64,000 bases of DNA, taken from Streptomyces sp. RPA4-2 (lineage in GTDB: Bacteria; Actinomycetota; Actinomycetes; Streptomycetales; Streptomycetaceae). Position numbers and translations under genes: made by a program. The notes below the pieces were generated by a model that did no database searches, was not told the origin of the DNA, and was given only the letters and a program-made list of their open reading frames with translations. The DNA is taken from NCBI RefSeq assembly GCF_012273515.2, contig NZ_CP050975.2, positions 558,001-622,000 of the forward strand, written 5' to 3'. Positions 51,778 through 61,332 of the stretch are shown piece after piece. How positions within the stretch are numbered: position 1 is the stretch's first letter; every line of letters begins with the position of its first letter.

Positions 51778-53046
51778 ATGACGCAAACACCCCTGCAGAC
51801 CGAAGCCGGATCCGCGGACCCCGCCGCCGCCGCCTCCCGATGCACCCCCGAATTCCGGGCCAATCCGCACCCCGTGTACGCGGAGTTGAGGAAGACCGCC
51901 CCGGTGTGCCCGCTGCAGCCGCCGCACGGCGTGGAAACCTATCTGATCACCCGTTACGACGACGCGCGCGCGGCGCTGGCCGACCCCCGGCTGAGCAAGG
52001 ACATGTACGGGGCCCTCGACGCGTACCACCGCATCTTCGGCGACTCCTCCATCGCGCTCGACGACAACATGCTGTTCTCCGACCCGCCGAAGCACACCCG
52101 GCTCCGGAGGATCGTGCAGGGCGCCTTCACCACGCGCCGCGTGGAGTTGCTGCGCCCTCGTCTGCAGCAGGTCGCCGAAGAGCTGTTGGACCGCTGTCCG
52201 ACCGACGCGTCCATCGACCTGCTCACGAACTTCGCGTTCCCGCTGCCGCTCCAGGTCATCTGCGAACTCCTCGGCGTGCCGGAGGGCGAGCGCGAGCGTG
52301 CCCACCAGTGGGCGACGACCGTGGCCAAGACCGGATTCGGCCCGGAGGGGAAGAAGGCGCTGGCGGAGGCCGAGGGAAAGCTGCGCGACTTCCTGGTCGA
52401 CCTCGTGGCGCGCAAGCGCAGCACGCCCGGCGACGACCTGATGAGCGCGCTCATCACGGCTCAGGACCAGGACGGCGCTCTGACGGACCATGAGCTGGTC
52501 TCGACGGCGTGGGTCCTGTTCTTCGCGGGTCACAAGACCAGCGCGTACCTCATCGGCAACGCCGTGTACCACCTGCTCTCGAAGCCGGACCAGCAGCGCG
52601 CGGCCCTCGCGAGCCCCGAGTCCCTGAAGCTGGCCATCGAGGAGATGCTGCGGTTCGAGGGGTCGGTGGAGAGCTCCACCTTCCGCCACGCCACCGAGGA
52701 CATCCCGATGCGCGGAGTGGTGATCCCCAAGGGGGCCCTCGTCCAGATCGCCATCACCTCCGCGAACCGCGACCCGGAGGTGTACGCCGAGCCCGACCGG
52801 CTCGACGTCACGCGCACCGCTGGCCAGGCCCACCTGTCCTTCGGTCACGGCCCCCACTACTGCATCGGGGCGCCGCTGGCCCGCCTGGAGATGCAGATCG
52901 CGCTCACCACGCTGTTCCGCCGGTATCCCGAGGTCACCCTGGCCGTGCCCCCGCACGAGGTGCGCTGGCTGACCGTGCCCTTCCCGGCGTTCCGCGGACT
53001 CACCGAGCTGCCCGTGGTCCTCGACCCGGAGCGCATCGCCGACTGA
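51778..53046 (+). CDS. Cytochrome P450
   Basis: A 422-residue soluble bacterial P450 (CYP105/107-like size). The haem ligand is Cys362 in FGHGPHYCIGAPLAR, ExxR is Glu289-Arg292 in EEMLR, and the I-helix reads AGHKTS at 250-255. The usual acid of the AGxxT(T/S) I-helix motif is therefore His-Lys here (AGHKTS rather than AGHET). It needs a ferredoxin and reductase, neither of which is adjacent. It is divergent from the FAD monooxygenase with a 222-bp gap, so both may act on the same aromatic or natural-product substrate. Confidence 0.93.
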   Translation: MTQTPLQTEAGSADPAAAASRCTPEFRANPHPVYAELRKTAPVCPLQPPHGVETYLITRYDDARAALADPRLSKDMYGALDAYHRIFGDSSIALDDNMLFSDPPKHTRLRRIVQGAFTTRRVELLRPRLQQVAEELLDRCPTDASIDLLTNFAFPLPLQVICELLGVPEGERERAHQWATTVAKTGFGPEGKKALAEAEGKLRDFLVDLVARKRSTPGDDLMSALITAQDQDGALTDHELVSTAWVLFFAGHKTSAYLIGNAVYHLLSKPDQQRAALASPESLKLAIEEMLRFEGSVESSTFRHATEDIPMRGVVIPKGALVQIAITSANRDPEVYAEPDRLDVTRTAGQAHLSFGHGPHYCIGAPLARLEMQIALTTLFRRYPEVTLAVPPHEVRWLTVPFPAFRGLTELPVVLDPERIAD

Positions 53047-54008
53047 ACGCATCGCTGACCGGGCGCGTCGCCGAACTTCACGCCCACCTGTCGCGGTCCG
53101 GCTCGTGGCCGGGTGCGACCACCGGGCCACGCATCGCACGCAGCGCCGGGCGACGGCGAACATCTCAGGCAGCGCTCCACTGGTGCGCGCGGCCACCGCG
53201 CCGTTCGATCGACCGGCCGTCGTCCAGGATGCCGCCGGGCTCCTGGACGCCGCGGCCGAGGCCGAGGCCGAGTGGCTCGCCGGATGCGTGCCGGACTGGG
53301 GCCGCACGTACGCGAGGGCGGCTGTCCGCCGGTGATCGTCCTGCCGGCCGGGACCCTGCCGGACAGCGGCCGGTCCGCGACCCCGCCGGCGGTTACGGCG
53401 CTGCGCGCGCGGTGGTCCCCTCACGTGGGGGGGGGTGATCAGCTCAAGCATGCGCCGCGACCCTGCCACCATGAGCTGGCAACGTTGCGACGATCACCCG
53501 AATCCACCGGCGGGCCCGTGGATTCGCCTCTGGCGGGCAACTCGCTTTGCAGGGCGTGCCATTCGAGCAGGCCGTTCATCAATGGGGCCCTGCGTCGCAG
53601 AGTGGTCCGCGAGTTGTTGTCGGTTTCAGGCCGCGCTCCGGTCGGCGCCTACGGCCGCGGCCCGATGGAGATCGGTCCGCGTCGCCGGTCGCCGGTTCGG
53701 CCCCTGCCCCGAGCTCCCCGCCATGACCAGTCGTCGAGCGCCGGCGGCGACAAGGGCGCGGGCCGCTGCCAAGTGCGGCCGGATCTTGCGCGCGCTGTCC
53801 GAATATCGCTGGATATCCGATAAACCCGGCACGGAGCAAGATCGCTGCATCGAGGTAACTCGATTGCCACGACGGGCAAGTCGGGCGCACCGGCCGTTAC
53901 GGTTCCGGTGGATCTGGATGGATTCCCCGCGGTTCATCCACCTGTTCCCGCACGCAGTGGTCGGCGCTCATCCGCCGGTCGACGCCGTCGCAAAGGAGAT
54001 CTCGCTCG
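53047..54008. other. Long intergenic region upstream of the encapsulin operon
   Basis: No gene is supported: the open frames are Arg/Pro-rich translations. Near the operon there are small dyads: ATATC-GCTG-GATAT (53803-53816), the palindrome GGATATCC (53811-53818), and ATCGAG-GTAA-CTCGAT (53849-53864). These sit 150-205 bp before the encapsulin start and may belong to its promoter. A ribosome site AAAGGAG precedes the ATG at 54009. Confidence 0.5.
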
Positions 54009-55421
54009 ATGACCGTTGAGACCAGCCCGGAAGCAGGGCTGGAGCCGCGTCGGCAGTCCAGCCTGGGCACCGCGGCCGCCCGCAACCTCGCCACCACGAC
54101 CAAGTCCGCCCCGCAGATGCAGGAGATCACCTCGCGGTGGCTGTTGCGGATGCTCCCCTGGGTGGAGACCAAGGGCGGCACCTACCGGGTGAACCGCCGG
54201 CTGAGCTACCACGTCGGCGACGGACACGTCGAGTTCGTCCAGGACGGTGCCCACGTCCATGTGATTCCCCGCCAACTCGGTGAGCTGGCCCTGTTCCGCG
54301 GCTTCGAAGACGTCGAGGTGCTGACGGCGATCGCCGACCGGTGCGTCCAACGCGACTTCCGAGCGGGCGAGGTACTGGTCCGTCGTGGCACCCCCGCCGA
54401 GCAGATCCACCTGATCGCCCGCGGCCGGATGAGTCAGACGTCCGTCGGCAAGTACGGGGACGAGGTGACGGTCGCCGTGCTCGCCGACGGCGGCCACTTC
54501 GGCGAGAACGCCCTCGTGGACACCGACGCGAGGTGGGACTCCACCGTCACCGCTCAGACCGCGGGTACCCTGCTGACCCTGTCCCGCTCCGACTTCGCGG
54601 CCGTGTTGTCCTCGGCCCCCGGCCTGCGGAACCATCTGCAGCATCTCGACGCGCTGGCCCTCCGGCGGCAGAACCACCACGGCGAGGCCGAGATCGCCAT
54701 GTCCGCCGGTCACACCGGCGAAGCCGAGGTGCCGAGTACCTTCGTCGACTACGAACTCCATCCGCGGGAGTACGAACTCTCCGTCGTGCAGACGATCCTG
54801 CGTGTCCACTCAAGGATCGCCGATCTCTACAACGGTCCGATGAACCAGACGGAGGAACAACTCCGGCTCACCGTCGAAGCGTTGCGGGAGCGCCAGGAGC
54901 ACGAGCTGATCAACAACCGCGAGTTCGGCCTGCTCCACAACGCCGCCTTCAAGCAGCGGATCCGGAGCCACTCCGGGCCGCCCACGCCGGACGACCTCGA
55001 CAATCTGCTCTGCCGGCGCCGCGGCACCAAGTTCTTCCTCGCCCACCCCAGGACGATCGCGGCGATCGGCCGCGAGTTCAACGCCTACGGGCTCTACCCG
55101 GAGCATGTCGACCTCGGCGGCCAGCAGGTCCCGGGGTGGCGCGGGGTCCCCATCCTGCCCTGCAACAAGATCCCCATCAGCGAGGACAACACCAGCTCGA
55201 TCCTCGCCCTGCGGACCGGGGAGGACAACCAGGGCGTCATCGGCCTGCGTCAGACCGGCCTGGCGGAGGAGTACGAGCCGGGGCTGTCGGTGCGCTTCAT
55301 GGGCATCAACGAGCAGGCGATCCTCTCGTACCTGGTCACCACGTACTTCTCCGCCGCGATCCTGCTGCCCGACGCGCTGGGCGTGCTGGAGGACGTGCAG
55401 ATCGCCCGTAGCCGCCATTAG
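54009..55421 (+). CDS. Family 2B encapsulin nanocompartment shell protein (cyclic-nucleotide-binding-like domain)
   Basis: A 470-residue HK97-fold shell protein. The N-terminal arm and E-loop region are followed by an inserted cyclic-nucleotide-binding-like domain at about 95-200 ([20 protein letters not shown], then [20 protein letters not shown]). The rest ([67 protein letters not shown]) is the HK97 P- and A-domain. Together with the terpene synthase directly downstream this defines the Streptomyces type 2B encapsulin system (the S. coelicolor SCO7699 group; S. griseus EshA is related). The shell would enclose 2-methylisoborneol synthase. The phosphate-binding loop lacks the usual RxA form, so nucleotide binding is uncertain. 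Confidence 0.93.
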   Translation: MTVETSPEAGLEPRRQSSLGTAAARNLATTTKSAPQMQEITSRWLLRMLPWVETKGGTYRVNRRLSYHVGDGHVEFVQDGAHVHVIPRQLGELALFRGFEDVEVLTAIADRCVQRDFRAGEVLVRRGTPAEQIHLIARGRMSQTSVGKYGDEVTVAVLADGGHFGENALVDTDARWDSTVTAQTAGTLLTLSRSDFAAVLSSAPGLRNHLQHLDALALRRQNHHGEAEIAMSAGHTGEAEVPSTFVDYELHPREYELSVVQTILRVHSRIADLYNGPMNQTEEQLRLTVEALRERQEHELINNREFGLLHNAAFKQRIRSHSGPPTPDDLDNLLCRRRGTKFFLAHPRTIAAIGREFNAYGLYPEHVDLGGQQVPGWRGVPILPCNKIPISEDNTSSILALRTGEDNQGVIGLRQTGLAEEYEPGLSVRFMGINEQAILSYLVTTYFSAAILLPDALGVLEDVQIARSRH

Positions 55422-55490
55422 AAGGCTCGCGTTCACCTGCCGTGGTCTCCCGGCCTGGCGAGGCCCTCCCCTTTCACCAAGGAGCTAAGG

Positions 55491-56744
55491 ATGCCCGAGC
55501 CCGGGCCTTCCCCCGCGCAGTCGTGCCTGGCTGACGCCATGGCCCTCGTCGGGGCCCGCACCCGCCTCACCCACTCCGAATCCGACGGCGACACCCCCAG
55601 CGACTTCGTCCCGCGGAGCAGGGAGGAGGGCGATGCCGTGGTCGGTCCGACGGCCCCCGCCCTGGAACGGATTCTGCGGGGTCCCAGCGGGCTGGGCACA
55701 GCCGGCCTGTATCTGACGCGGCGAGAGGGACCACCGACACCTGGGGAGCCCGAGGCGCCGGCGGAGGGCACGCCGGTCCCCGGCCTCTACCACCACCCGG
55801 TGACGCAGCCGGACCCGGTTCGGGTGGAGGAGGTCAGCCGCAGGATCAAGAGGTGGGCGGTCGACGAGGTCCAGGCCTACCCCCCGGAGTGGGAGGACCA
55901 GTTCGACGGCTTCTCCGTCGGACGCTACATGGTGGCCTGCCATCCCGACGCTCCCACGGTCGACCACCTGATGATCGCTACGCGGCTGATGGTCGCGGAG
56001 AACGTGCTCGACGACTGTTACTGCGAGGACCATGGCGGCTCACCGGTCGGGCTCGGCAGTCGCCTGCTGCTGGCACACACGGCTCTCGACCCCCTGCTCA
56101 CGACACAGGAGTACGAGCACCCGTGGGCGGAGTCGCTCCGGTCGGACGCGCCGCGGCGCGCCTACCGCTCCGCCATGGCGTACTTCGTCCAGCAGGCCAC
56201 TCCCTCGCAGGCCGACCGGTACCGGCACGACATGGCACGTCTGCACCTGGGCTACCTCGCGGAGGCCGCGTGGTCCGAGGCGGATCACGTGCCCGAGGTC
56301 TGGGAGTACCTGGCGATGCGCCAGTTCAACAACTTCCGTCCCTGCCCGACGATCACCGACACCATCGGCGGCTACGAACTGCCGGCGGACCTGCATGCCC
56401 AGCCGGACATGCAGCGGGTCATCGCGCTCGCCTCGAACGCCACCACCATCGTGAACGACCTCTACTCCTACACCAAGGAGCTCGACAGCCCGGGCAGACA
56501 TCTGAACCTGCCCGTGGTGATCGCCGAACGTGAGGGCCTCCCGGACCGGGACGGCTATCTGAAAGCAGTCGAGATCCACAACGACCTCATGCACACATTC
56601 GAAGCCGAAGCCGCCACCCTGGCGGCCGCCTGCCCTGTACCGAGCGTGCTGCGCTTCCTGCGAGGCGTGGCCGTGTGGGTCGACGGCAACCACTACTGGC
56701 ACCAGTCCAACACCTATCGATACAGCCTGCCCGACTTTTGGTAA
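55491..56744 (+). CDS. 2-Methylisoborneol synthase (encapsulin cargo terpene cyclase)
   Basis: A 417-residue class I terpene cyclase. The metal motif is DDCYCE (Asp174, Asp175, Glu179), as in known MIB synthases rather than DDxxD. The second motif is NDLYSYTKE (Asn322, Ser326, Glu330). The first 100 residues are Pro/Gly/acid-rich, look disordered and include GPSGLGTAGL, consistent with the cargo-loading arm of type 2 encapsulin cargos. The enzyme cyclises 2-methylgeranyl diphosphate to 2-methylisoborneol. It lies 69 bp after the shell gene and 15 bp before the methyltransferase gene. Confidence 0.95.
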   Translation: MPEPGPSPAQSCLADAMALVGARTRLTHSESDGDTPSDFVPRSREEGDAVVGPTAPALERILRGPSGLGTAGLYLTRREGPPTPGEPEAPAEGTPVPGLYHHPVTQPDPVRVEEVSRRIKRWAVDEVQAYPPEWEDQFDGFSVGRYMVACHPDAPTVDHLMIATRLMVAENVLDDCYCEDHGGSPVGLGSRLLLAHTALDPLLTTQEYEHPWAESLRSDAPRRAYRSAMAYFVQQATPSQADRYRHDMARLHLGYLAEAAWSEADHVPEVWEYLAMRQFNNFRPCPTITDTIGGYELPADLHAQPDMQRVIALASNATTIVNDLYSYTKELDSPGRHLNLPVVIAEREGLPDRDGYLKAVEIHNDLMHTFEAEAATLAAACPVPSVLRFLRGVAVWVDGNHYWHQSNTYRYSLPDFW

Positions 56745-56759
56745 GGAGCGGAATTCACC

Positions 56760-57638
56760 ATGACCAGCACCGAACTCACGACCAGCACAGCCACGTTCAT
56801 CCCCGGCCCCGCCTCGCCCTACCAAGGGGACATCGCCCGCTACTGGGACGGCGAGGCGAGGCCCGTCAACCTGCGTCTCGGCGACGTGGACGGGCTCTAC
56901 CACCACCACTACGGCATCGGCGCCATCGACCACGCCGCCCTCGGGGACACCAATGACGCCGGGTACGAGAGCAGGCTGGTCTCCGAGCTGCACCGCCTGG
57001 AGTCGGCGCAGGCCGAAGTCCTCTTGGACCACCTCGGTCCCATCGGGCGTGACGACACCCTCCTGGACGCCGGCTGCGGCCGCGGCGGCTCGATGGTCAT
57101 GGCCCACCAGCGGTTCGGGTGCAACGTCGAGGGCGTCACCCTGTCGGCCAAGCAGGCGGAGTTCGCCAACCGCCGCGCCCTGGAACTCGGCATCGAGGAC
57201 CGCGTCCGTGCCCGCGTGTGCAACATGCTCGACACTCCGCTCGACAGTGGACAGGCCGCCGCCTCGTGGAACAACGAGTCGAGCATGTACGTCGACCTGG
57301 AGGACCTCTTCGCCGAGCACTCCCGCGTCCTGTCGGTCGGTGGCCGCTACGTGACCATCACCGGCTGCTGGAACCCGCGTTACGGCCAGCCGTCGAAGTG
57401 GGTCTCCCAGATCAACGCCCACTTCGAGTGCAACATCCACTCCCGCCGGGAGTACCTCCGCGCCATGGCCAACAACCGACTTGTACCGCAGGCCGTCATC
57501 GACCTGACCCCCGAGACGCTGCCCTACTGGGAGCTGCGTGCCACGTCCTCACTGGTCACCGGTATCGAGACGGCGTTCATCAACTCCTACCAGGACGGCT
57601 CCTTCCAGTACCTCCTGATCGCGGCCGACCGCGTCTGA
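56760..57638 (+). CDS. Geranyl diphosphate 2-C-methyltransferase
   Basis: A 292-residue SAM-dependent methyltransferase. LLDAGCGRGGS (residues 101-111) is the SAM-binding motif I. NNESSMYVDLEDLFAEHSRVL and GCWNPRYGQPSKWVSQINAHFECNIHSRREYLRAM match the GPP methyltransferases of 2-methylisoborneol pathways. It adds a methyl group to C2 of geranyl diphosphate, giving the substrate of the cyclase encoded just upstream. It is the last gene of the encapsulin operon, followed by a perfect palindrome terminator. Confidence 0.95.
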   Translation: MTSTELTTSTATFIPGPASPYQGDIARYWDGEARPVNLRLGDVDGLYHHHYGIGAIDHAALGDTNDAGYESRLVSELHRLESAQAEVLLDHLGPIGRDDTLLDAGCGRGGSMVMAHQRFGCNVEGVTLSAKQAEFANRRALELGIEDRVRARVCNMLDTPLDSGQAAASWNNESSMYVDLEDLFAEHSRVLSVGGRYVTITGCWNPRYGQPSKWVSQINAHFECNIHSRREYLRAMANNRLVPQAVIDLTPETLPYWELRATSSLVTGIETAFINSYQDGSFQYLLIAADRV

Positions 57639-57654
57639 CCCACCACATGACAGG

Positions 57655-57682
57655 TCCGGGCACGTCACGTGACGTGCCCGGA
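57655..57682. terminator. Palindromic terminator after the encapsulin operon
   Basis: A perfect 28-bp palindrome (14-bp half sites 57655-57668 and 57669-57682) starts 16 bp after the methyltransferase stop. It lies between convergent genes and may end both transcripts. Confidence 0.8.
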
Positions 57683-57806
57683 ACCGCGGCGGGCCCTGCA
57701 GGACGTCCAGGACTCGGTAGAGGGTCAGGCCGACGCCCGGCCCTTTGGGTCGTGGCCCGCCGCCGTTTGCTCCGATCACCACCGAGGGGAAGGGCCTGCC
57801 GAAGCA

Positions 57807-59660
57807 CTACTGGTCGGCCAGGGCCGGGGACCCTGGCTTCTCCTCGGGGGCGGTCTCGGTGCCGGTGACGATGCGGCGGATCGTCTCCAGCGGCAGCTTC
57901 GGCGAACCGTCCGTGTAGAGGAGGCCGTTGGTCTCCTGGGCGGTGTCCATGAACTGCGTGTAGCAGAAGCCCGCGACGATCGGGCTCGTGTGCAGCACCC
58001 CGAAGATGTCACCGAGCAGGGCGGCGTACTGCGTATCGGAGCTGGTCCGCGTGTAGGAGAACTCGTCCTCCTCGGCGCCCACGGACAGACCGCCGAACTC
58101 GGTGACCATCAGGGGGACTTCACCGCGGCGGTAGCGCTCCGTCTGCCGCGCGTCGAGCGAGAGGGTCCGTCCGGCCGGGCCCGGCGAGGCCAGCAGCGCC
58201 TCGAACCCTGCGGCGTCGCCGTAGCGGCGGGTGAGCAGCTCCGGGTCGGAGGAGTAGTCGTGCACACCCATGATGTCGCTGTCGGTGTGCTCCCAGCCCT
58301 CGTTGGACATGACCGGGCGGGTCGGGTCCAGGGCGCGGGTGAGATTCGCGAGCGCGACCGTGTAGGCCCGCTGCGCCGGGTCGTTCGCGATGTCGGAGCA
58401 GCCCCAGCTCTCGTTGACCGGCACCCAGGTGACGATGGAGGGGTGGCTCCGGTCGCGCCGCACCATGTCCAGCCACTCACGGGTGAGCAGTTCCACGGCC
58501 TCGGCGCCGTACTCGTACGCGGCCCCGGTCTCGCCCCACACCAGCAGGCCGAGCCGGTCGGCCCAGTACAGGAAGCGCGGGTCCTCGGCCTTCTGGTGGA
58601 TACGGACCGCATTGAAGCCCATCGCCTTGATCAGCTCGACCTCGCGGCGCAGTTCGGCGGTGCCGGAGTTCGCGATCAGGGTGTCGGGGCGGTAGCCCTG
58701 GTTGAGCACCGAACGCACGTAGTAGGGGCGGTCGTTGAGCAGGAAGGCGCCCCGGCCCACGCCGGCGCTGCGCAGGCCGACATAGCTGTCGACGGTGTCG
58801 AGCACCTCGGAGGTGGTGGCGTCGCGAACGGTCAGCCGCGCGTCGATCAGCGTGGGCCGCTCGGGGCTCCACAGCAGGTCCTCGCGGTCGATGCCGTTGC
58901 GCAGGGCGGGGACGACGAGGTCGATGCGGCTGCGTGGGGTGCGTACCACGGAGGTGGACTCAGCGAGCACCTCGCCGTCGTGGCTCAGCACGATCTCCAC
59001 GCTCACCGGGGCGGCCGGCACCGAGGCCAGGGTGACCTCGGCCTCGACGCCGCGCGCCGGGTCGGGGATCCAGGCCAGGTCGGTGACGTGCAGACCCGCG
59101 ACGGTCTCGGTCCACACGGTCTGCCAGATGCCGGTGGTCCGCTCGTACCAGACCGCGTGCGGCCGGTCCTGCCAGTCCTGCTTGCCGCGCGGTTGTGCCA
59201 GGTCGGCCGGGTCGTCCTCGGCGCGGACGACGAGCACGTGCTCGGCGGCGCCGGGGCTCAGCGCGTCGGTCACGTCGGCGGTGAACGGCGTCTGACCGCC
59301 CACGTGCTCGGCCACCAGCCTGCCGTCCAGCCAGACCTTGGCCCGGTGGTCGACGGCTCCGAAGTGCACCAGCGCCCGGTCGCCGCCGCTGACGGCGAGA
59401 ACCTCGTGGGGTATGCGGCGGCGGTACCAGACCACCGCGTGCGGGGCGGTCTCGCCGATGCCGGAGGCGGGGGCCTCGGGCGGGAACGGGACGGTGATGT
59501 CCCGGTCGAACGCACCCGTCGCCTCCTCGGAGAACCACCCGTCGCGCTCGCCCTCGCCGGCGTCGTCGTAGCCGAACTCCCAGACGCCGTCGAGACTGTG
59601 CCACCGCTCCCGCCGCAGGATCGGCCTCGGATACGTCCCGTCCTGCTCGCTCGCCCTCAC
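57807..59660 (-). CDS. GH2 family glycosidase (beta-galactosidase/beta-glucuronidase type)
   Basis: A 617-residue cytoplasmic GH2 enzyme. The N-terminal jelly-roll (RERWHSLDGVWEFGYD, RRRIPHEVL, VWLDGRLVAEHVGGQTPF) and the immunoglobulin-like domain lead to a TIM barrel. The acid/base Glu is in WVPVNESWG and the nucleophile Glu in MVTEFGG. The GTG at 59660 is chosen because AGGAGGAT lies 5 nt upstream; upstream in-frame codons cover the operator. It is divergent from a LacI gene and shares its operator with the nearby ABC transporter, so it probably hydrolyses the imported sugar. Confidence 0.92.
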   Translation of the reverse strand: MRASEQDGTYPRPILRRERWHSLDGVWEFGYDDAGEGERDGWFSEEATGAFDRDITVPFPPEAPASGIGETAPHAVVWYRRRIPHEVLAVSGGDRALVHFGAVDHRAKVWLDGRLVAEHVGGQTPFTADVTDALSPGAAEHVLVVRAEDDPADLAQPRGKQDWQDRPHAVWYERTTGIWQTVWTETVAGLHVTDLAWIPDPARGVEAEVTLASVPAAPVSVEIVLSHDGEVLAESTSVVRTPRSRIDLVVPALRNGIDREDLLWSPERPTLIDARLTVRDATTSEVLDTVDSYVGLRSAGVGRGAFLLNDRPYYVRSVLNQGYRPDTLIANSGTAELRREVELIKAMGFNAVRIHQKAEDPRFLYWADRLGLLVWGETGAAYEYGAEAVELLTREWLDMVRRDRSHPSIVTWVPVNESWGCSDIANDPAQRAYTVALANLTRALDPTRPVMSNEGWEHTDSDIMGVHDYSSDPELLTRRYGDAAGFEALLASPGPAGRTLSLDARQTERYRRGEVPLMVTEFGGLSVGAEEDEFSYTRTSSDTQYAALLGDIFGVLHTSPIVAGFCYTQFMDTAQETNGLLYTDGSPKLPLETIRRIVTGTETAPEEKPGSPALADQ

Positions 59661-59738
59661 GGATCCTCCTCCTGCCTTTTCCGGAATTCCCGGCATAGGC
59701 GTTTCCACGATCGAAGTCCTGTCATCATGAGTGATCGT

Positions 59739-59752
59739 TTGCATCGATGCAA
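59739..59752. promoter_or_regulatory. LacI operator between the GH2 and regulator genes
   Basis: TTGCATCGATGCAA is a perfect 14-bp palindrome with a central CG. It lies between the divergent GH2 (start 59660) and LacI (start 59876) genes and can control both. A 13-of-14 copy lies before the transporter operon at 61260-61273. Confidence 0.85.
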
Positions 59753-59875
59753 GGCCTGGTGGGATGCGACGGTGAGTCGGAGCTCCCCGGTGCGGCAGAC
59801 TCTGGGAGTCTGCCGGGCGCCCGATCCAGGCCACCGGCAGGCTCCGAGTGCCGGCACGACGGGAAGGAGGCCCCA

Positions 59876-60940
59876 GTGGCCAGAGTGCGGATGCGGGACG
59901 TGGCCGAGCACGCCGGGGTGTCGGTGCGGACGGTGTCGAACGTGGTCAACGGCTACTCGCACGTGAGCCCCGACATGCGCGCCAAGGTGCAGCGGTCGCT
60001 CGACGAGCTGGGCTACCGCATGGACTACCTGGCCCGCGGCCTGCGCTCGGGCCGCACGGGCTTCATCGCCCTCGCGGTGCCGTTCCTCGCCGAGCCCTAC
60101 TTCGCCGAGCTGGCCCAGGCCGTCATCCGGGCCGCGGGCCGGCGCGACATCACGGTGCTCGTCGAGTCGACCGCGGGCGACAGCGAGGTGGAGCGGCGGA
60201 TCCTCGAGGGCGGCCTGACCAACGTCGCCGACGGTGTGCTGCTGAGCGCCCTGACCCTCCCGGCGAGCGACATCGCCGCCAAGAGGCCGGACTTTCCGCT
60301 GGTCATGCTGGGTGAGCACAGTGTCGGCGACCAGTTCCCGCGGGTCGGCATCGACAACGTGGCGGCCGCCCGCACCGCGGTCGAGCACCTGCTGGAGCAG
60401 GGCTGCCGCTGGATCGTCGCGCTCGGCCGCAACGGCAGCGAGAACGGCCGCCAGCGCACCGAGGGGTACGAGCAGGCGATGTCGGCGGCCCGGGTGCGGC
60501 GGGTGAACTGGCTGGTCGTACCGGTCGAGGACTGGACCAGGGACCAGGGCTACGCGGCCGTTCGGGATCTGCTGGAGGGCGACGGCCCGCTGCCCGACGC
60601 CATCTTCGCCTTCAACGACGCGCTCGCCGTCGGCGCGCTACGGGCCCTGGACGCCTCCGGGGTGCGGGTGCCCGAGGACGTCGCCGTCGTCGGCATCGAC
60701 GCCATCCAGGAGTCGGCCTACACCCACCCGCCGCTCACCTCCGTCGCCCCCGACCTCGACGCCATCGCGGAGCGCTCGCTGGCCCTGCTGGAGGAGCAGA
60801 TGCGGCCCCCCACAGGACCCGAGGACGCCGCGTCGGGCGAGGACGCGCAGGCGGGAGCGGTCGTGGCGGCCCCTCAGGAGACCACGCCGTACCGGCTGGT
60901 CGTCCGGGAGTCCTCGCGCCGCGAGCCCCTGCCGGAGTGA
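59876..60940 (+). CDS. LacI family transcriptional regulator
   Basis: A 354-residue repressor. The GTG at 59876 has AAGGAGG 5 nt upstream. The helix-turn-helix RMRDVAEHAGVSVRTVSNVVNGYSHV is at the N-terminus and the effector domain follows (TGFIALAVPFLAEPYFAELAQAV, AIFAFNDALAVGALRALDASG, AVVGIDAIQESAYTHPPLTSV). The operator copies on both sides of the gene indicate control of the GH2 gene, itself and the ABC transporter. Confidence 0.93.
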   Translation: MARVRMRDVAEHAGVSVRTVSNVVNGYSHVSPDMRAKVQRSLDELGYRMDYLARGLRSGRTGFIALAVPFLAEPYFAELAQAVIRAAGRRDITVLVESTAGDSEVERRILEGGLTNVADGVLLSALTLPASDIAAKRPDFPLVMLGEHSVGDQFPRVGIDNVAAARTAVEHLLEQGCRWIVALGRNGSENGRQRTEGYEQAMSAARVRRVNWLVVPVEDWTRDQGYAAVRDLLEGDGPLPDAIFAFNDALAVGALRALDASGVRVPEDVAVVGIDAIQESAYTHPPLTSVAPDLDAIAERSLALLEEQMRPPTGPEDAASGEDAQAGAVVAAPQETTPYRLVVRESSRREPLPE

Positions 60941-61259
60941 GCCGGCGCCCGGCGCGCGATGTGACGCCTGTCGCTGTGTGACCCCCGTCGCGGTGGACGA
61001 CGGCCCGGCGGATGCAGGGTGGTTCCGGCGCGTCGGGCGCGGCGCGCACACGTCCCGACGGTGCCCGATTTGTGAGGGTGTGAGGCAGTGTGATCCGAGC
61101 CCTGACCGGCATGGCGAGGCGCGTGCGCCGCCCCGGAACCACGCCCTGCGCCGTCACGGAACCTGCCTCGCAGGGGTCTGGAGCCGGGCTCGGCGGCGTC
61201 ACGGGAGAAGGGCGGCGGGGGCGCGGCAGTGGCCAGGTGGACTCCTTCCCATCGATCTA
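60941..61259. other. Intergenic region upstream of the transporter operon
   Basis: No gene or clear terminator is seen between the LacI gene and the solute-binding protein gene. The open frames here are Arg/Gly-rich translations. The transporter promoter must lie near the operator at 61260. Confidence 0.45.
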
Positions 61260-61273
61260 TTGCATCGTTGCAA
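61260..61273 (+). promoter_or_regulatory. LacI operator before the sugar transporter operon
   Basis: TTGCATCGTTGCAA differs from the palindrome at 59739-59752 by one base. It lies 60-73 bp upstream of the solute-binding protein start, where a repressor would block transcription. Confidence 0.82.
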
Positions 61274-61332
61274 AACGTGTGCGAGGGTCTGCGCCATCGA
61301 GTTCACATCGAATTAACGAGGTGAATACCCCT

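Noticed and set aside
53105..53335. A 76-codon rightward frame (FDRPAVVQDAAGLLDAAAEAE) as a small gene
   Set aside because: No ribosome site or recognisable homology is seen, and the frame overlaps other equally open frames.
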